Assembly (NCBI RefSeq): GCF_018476885.1
Contig: NZ_JAHCVJ010000006.1
Coordinates: 299,773 to 363,772 of the forward strand
Length of the DNA stretch: 64,000 bases
Direction: 5' to 3'
Source: Geoanaerobacter pelophilus
GTDB taxonomy: Bacteria > Desulfobacterota > Desulfuromonadia > Geobacterales > DSM-12255
Positions 60,697 through 64,000 of the stretch are shown piece after piece. The notes below the pieces were generated by a model. The model made no database searches. It worked only from the letters and a program-made list of their open reading frames with translations, and was not told the origin of the DNA. The first letter of the stretch is position 1, and the number at the start of each line of letters is the position of its first letter. A program made the position numbers and the translations under genes.

Positions 60697-63600
60697 ATCG
60701 GCAAAATTAAAACTGATCATGGAGATTGATGGCGAGCGGGTTGTCGTCAACGGTCTCCAACAGGTTGATGCTGCCGTCGATCGCACCGCCCAGACCACCA
60801 ATAAGATGGGGGCAGCCACCGGCAGGATGGCCCAGGAGATGGAAGGGGCTTCCGGTCGCATGGCTGCCGCCACTGGCCGCATGACCTCCGGCATGGGTAA
60901 TGTCTCGGTTGTTATTGGCGACATAACCATGGCATCGGGCCGGATGGCCGCTTCCCATGAAAACAACATGTCCCGCATGGCCGAAGCCAGCAAACGTGCT
61001 CAGGGCGGCATGTCCGGTTTCGAGAAAGGGCTGTGGGATATTCAGATGCGAATTATGAATATCACCATGGCGCTGGCTCTGCTTACTGCTGCCATTGTCA
61101 TGCCTTTTAAAGCTGGAATCGATATTGTTGATGATTTCCAGGTTGCGACTATATCCATAGCCGCTCAATTGACTCAGATGCAGGGTCCGAAGGATGTGGC
61201 CAAGCATTATCAGCAAAGTCTTGCTTATGCCGGCGCTCTTGCTGAAAAACTGCAAGAAGTCGACGCCAATTCCCTAGCCAACAATAAAGGCCTCACGGCC
61301 ATGCTACAAACCATGACCATGCAGGGCGTGGTTCTGGACATTAACAATAAAAAACAAGTCGATGGTTTTACCTCTCTGTCGAATGCCATCGCCATGTTTA
61401 CCAAAGGACAGGATCAGCAGCTGCAGATGTATCAGGAAACTCGCGCCATAATGTCTGGCGTGCCTGATCAGCATGCCCAGGTATCAAAAGCCCTTGACCA
61501 GGCAATCAAAGCCCAGGGCATCTATAAAGGTGGACTTAAAGAGGTTGTAGCGCTCGGCAAACAGCATGGCGACACCCTGGAACGGTTGCAACCGTATCTG
61601 GTTGGCATAAACATGGCCACTGGCGATATTAATAAGACCTGGTCCGCTGCCACCTCATCCATGCAAACATCGATCAGTGCCGTGGTTAGAGCAGGCTTTG
61701 GGGACATCGTCAAGGATATGGTTGGTTGGCTCCAGATCGCCAATGGCTATCTGAAGGAACACGCTGGAGAGATCGGTGGACGGATCCGGGAGGGATGGGA
61801 AGCTACCAAAAAGCTTATTGAGATCACTGCTGTAGTTTTACAGGGGGTTGGTGCGGTACTACAGACCACCATTTCCCCAGCGGTCCAATCAATTTTTTTC
61901 ATACTTAGAGATACAGTAACTGTTATTGAGGCGATCCCTTCTTTATTGAGTTCAGCTCCTGGCGTTCTTACAGCAATTGGTGTGGCGGCCTTTTCTGCTG
62001 TTGGTGGTATAGCAGGGTTAACAGCGGCATACACTTCATTGACAACGGCAATTGCGGCCTCCGTGGCGGCCAATCCTGTTGCGTGGGCTGTGGGAATAGG
62101 CGTTGCATTTGGTTACGCTACACAGCCGTGGATTAAAGCACTAGATGAGATTATCTATAAGTACACCCAAGTTAATCTAACCGGCGAAGCAATGTATAAC
62201 GCCGAGATGAAGCGGGCGGCAGATGCTGACAAAGCATGGGAACAACAAAAGCAAAAAGCGCTGTTTATGTATAAAGAAGGTGGGATCCCTCTTTCTCCTA
62301 CAATGAAATCAGCACTTGGCCCCCAGGTTCCAGAAATCCCACCGCCGGGTCCGTCTGCAGACGACCTGAAAAAAGCTGAAGAGATGCGGAAAGTTTTGGC
62401 TGATTTCAAGACCGAAGTTGCCAACTCTACACCGTTTATAAGTAAGTACGATCAGGAAATAAACAAGATTAACAATCATTATGATGATGCGATTGCTAAA
62501 ACTCCATCCTTAAGGGAAGAATTAGAGTTATTACGGAAAAAGCATATTGATAACATAACAATCCAGCAGCAATACAAAGAATCCCTTGAGCTTGGCAGCC
62601 GCGCACAAGAAGATGCCGCCGAAGCGGATCGACGTCGAGCCGCCGGCTTGGAAGCCATGGGAAAGCATTATCAGACTGTTTGGAAGACTATGGATGTCGA
62701 GAAAGAGTCATCCATGCTTAATGTTGAATCGTCTGGCGGTGATACTGAAAAAGCCAAGCTGCGCCAGTCGTATGAAGACCGAATTGAAATGGCGCGGCGG
62801 GCCAATGTCGAGATCGCCATGCTCGGTGCCAAAGCCAGCCAGGAACAACTGGACCAAGAAGCTGCCAATAGTAAGTTAATTATTGACTTGGCGCATGCCA
62901 AAATCGTTGCTCTCGGCCAGCTCGATGCCGAACGCGCTGAAAATTTCCGCAAATCGCTGGACGACATGGTGTCGGCCACTGCTGATATCCGCATCTCTAC
63001 TATTCAAGACCCGTATGAGCAGCAGCTGGCCGGGATTAAGAAGCACTACGCCGATCAACGCAAAGAGCTGTCCGATCATCTGAAAGCCCAGCTCGGCATG
63101 AACGGCCAGAGCGAAAAAGACCGCTTTAAGCTCCTTAGTGAATCTATTAAGAAGTTACGGGCATATGAAGAGGCAGAAACCAGCGAAACGGAACAGGCCA
63201 AATGGGGTATGTGGCAACAAAGCCTCGGATTTTATGGCGGCGTTCTTAGCCAGATGGGCGACATGATCGACCAGTCGTCTCGCGATGGGTTCGAGGCCAA
63301 TAAAGCGTTTGCTATTGGCGCTACCATCATGAATACCGCTTCGTCGATCATGGCCCAGACTGCCGGTCCCGATGGTTGGACTCCGGCTGCCTGGGGTAGA
63401 GCAGTAGCAGTTGGATTGATCGGTGCCATGCAGGTTGCCAAGATTGCTTCCACCAGTTATGGCAGTGGCGGGTCAGTCGGTGGCGTATCAGCCGGATCTT
63501 TCTCTGGTGGTTCTGCCGGTGCCGGCGGTTCGGTTGGTGGGTCTATTGGGGCCCCCACAACCTCAACTCGTGACGGCCTGTCGTATGAACAGCTGCAGAG

Positions 63601-64000
63601 CATTGCCAATAGTATGGAAAACGCTTCCATGGCTATTGGTAAGGTGGCTGACGGTTTAACTAAAATCAGCGATCTCTTTGCTGATGGCAGTTTCCTGTCA
63701 ATGATAGGTGGGGCCCTTACATCTAATGCTTTGCCTGAAGAAAAAGGGTTCTTGTCTAAAGCCTGGATGAATGGTCGGCCAAATGTAGTCATGGATGGCT
63801 TAGATAGCTTCTGGCGGGCACAGGGAGCGCTATCTACCTTCGATTTTAGTAGAGCAGCAGACCAACTGCAAAATATGACAGATATTGCCGGCCAGATATC
63901 GACTCTCGGACTATTTGGCAGTGTTTTTGGCGGTGGCCGATCGATTGAGGGTTCTGGTATTGCGTTGGGATTAAACCAAGGAAGTGTTACGGCCAAAAAT
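60686..64000 (+). CDS. Tape measure protein (partial, runs off right edge)
   Basis: An open frame of at least 1105 codons starts at GTG 60686, overlapping the chaperone stop. It is rich in Ala, Gly, Met and Gln. The N-terminal region has repeated GRM units (ATGRMAQEMEGASGRMAAAT). Helical stretches with hydrophobic segments follow (TMALALLTAAIVMPF, LTAIGVAAFSAVGGIAGLT). Tape measures set tail length and help DNA enter the cell. The end of the gene is not in the window. Confidence 0.88.
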   Translation, partial: MGNESAKLKLIMEIDGERVVVNGLQQVDAAVDRTAQTTNKMGAATGRMAQEMEGASGRMAAATGRMTSGMGNVSVVIGDITMASGRMAASHENNMSRMAEASKRAQGGMSGFEKGLWDIQMRIMNITMALALLTAAIVMPFKAGIDIVDDFQVATISIAAQLTQMQGPKDVAKHYQQSLAYAGALAEKLQEVDANSLANNKGLTAMLQTMTMQGVVLDINNKKQVDGFTSLSNAIAMFTKGQDQQLQMYQETRAIMSGVPDQHAQVSKALDQAIKAQGIYKGGLKEVVALGKQHGDTLERLQPYLVGINMATGDINKTWSAATSSMQTSISAVVRAGFGDIVKDMVGWLQIANGYLKEHAGEIGGRIREGWEATKKLIEITAVVLQGVGAVLQTTISPAVQSIFFILRDTVTVIEAIPSLLSSAPGVLTAIGVAAFSAVGGIAGLTAAYTSLTTAIAASVAANPVAWAVGIGVAFGYATQPWIKALDEIIYKYTQVNLTGEAMYNAEMKRAADADKAWEQQKQKALFMYKEGGIPLSPTMKSALGPQVPEIPPPGPSADDLKKAEEMRKVLADFKTEVANSTPFISKYDQEINKINNHYDDAIAKTPSLREELELLRKKHIDNITIQQQYKESLELGSRAQEDAAEADRRRAAGLEAMGKHYQTVWKTMDVEKESSMLNVESSGGDTEKAKLRQSYEDRIEMARRANVEIAMLGAKASQEQLDQEAANSKLIIDLAHAKIVALGQLDAERAENFRKSLDDMVSATADIRISTIQDPYEQQLAGIKKHYADQRKELSDHLKAQLGMNGQSEKDRFKLLSESIKKLRAYEEAETSETEQAKWGMWQQSLGFYGGVLSQMGDMIDQSSRDGFEANKAFAIGATIMNTASSIMAQTAGPDGWTPAAWGRAVAVGLIGAMQVAKIASTSYGSGGSVGGVSAGSFSGGSAGAGGSVGGSIGAPTTSTRDGLSYEQLQSIANSMENASMAIGKVADGLTKISDLFADGSFLSMIGGALTSNALPEEKGFLSKAWMNGRPNVVMDGLDSFWRAQGALSTFDFSRAADQLQNMTDIAGQISTLGLFGSVFGGGRSIEGSGIALGLNQGSVTAKN

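Larger units (their letters stand above)
27601..64000 (+). mobile_element. Mu-like transposable prophage with siphovirus-type tail (incomplete at right edge)
   Basis: The left end is inferred at TG (27601), inside a disrupted integrase gene. The order is repressor and Ner-like control region, MuA/MuB transposition genes, early genes, GemA and Mor, a terminator, lysis genes, Mu gp25-gp37-like head genes, then a lambda-type tail tube, chaperone and tape measure gene cut by the window edge. Mu-type replication with a flexible tail is known in phages such as D3112 and B3. The right end and the expected 5-bp target duplication are not in view. Confidence 0.9.

Overview
The window looks like chromosome of a Geobacter-like (Geobacteraceae, Desulfuromonadota) bacterium carrying a long, incomplete transposable prophage. 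The host assignment is inferred from gene content: a sensor kinase with a periplasmic c-type haem motif, a B12-dependent ribonucleotide reductase, several PAS kinases, a UDP-glucose dehydrogenase/UDP-xylose synthase pair and a very large kelch/RCC1/Ig-like exported protein. No database search was possible.

Layout of the host part (1-27.6 kb). The minus-strand giant surface or exported protein enters from the left edge (1-4470). A plus-strand signalling cluster follows (4764-13132): haem-sensing hybrid kinase, PAS/NarX-type kinase with a NarL-type regulator, STAS protein, periplasmic-binding-protein kinase and single-domain regulator. nrdJ is on the minus strand. Then come plus-strand housekeeping genes: beta-helix lipoprotein, cysteine desulfurase-like enzyme, small lipoprotein, PhoH-like ATPase, tsaD, rsmA, ugd, uxs, an FtsB-like gene, argS and a SPOR-domain protein, ending at an initiator tRNA-Met gene with its terminator.

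Directly after the tRNA a tyrosine-integrase gene begins but is broken after about 19 codons. The break coincides with the left end of a Mu-like prophage that runs beyond the right edge. The prophage has a divergent repressor/Ner-like control region with five copies of an 11-bp operator-like word, MuA and MuB transposition genes, a block of small early genes, GemA and Mor. After a terminator come lysis genes (GH19 endolysin, holin-like, phospholipase A2-like), a DksA/TraR-type zinc-finger gene, an unusual run of fibre-like genes that nearly all carry export signals, then Mu-type head genes (gp27 to gp37 order) joined to a siphovirus-type tail (tail tube protein, frameshifted tail chaperone, tape measure).

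The most notable observation is in the early region. A 2.4-kb insert (36403-38777) between a small early gene and gemA has the hallmarks of three integron gene cassettes: three attC-like imperfect hairpins in the same polarity, each unit's start complementary to the outer core of its own hairpin, and a clean reconstitution of phage operon sequence when the insert is removed. All seven cassette ORFs read with the phage operon and against the attC polarity, and the unit nearest the repressor carries its own sigma70-type promoter. No integron integrase is visible in the window.

Other points worth attention are the exported fibre module (41268-47615), a phage-encoded lipoprotein-like protein with a CxxCH haem motif preceded by a well-folded 112-nt leader RNA, and an 11-G tract that could fuse two early ORFs.
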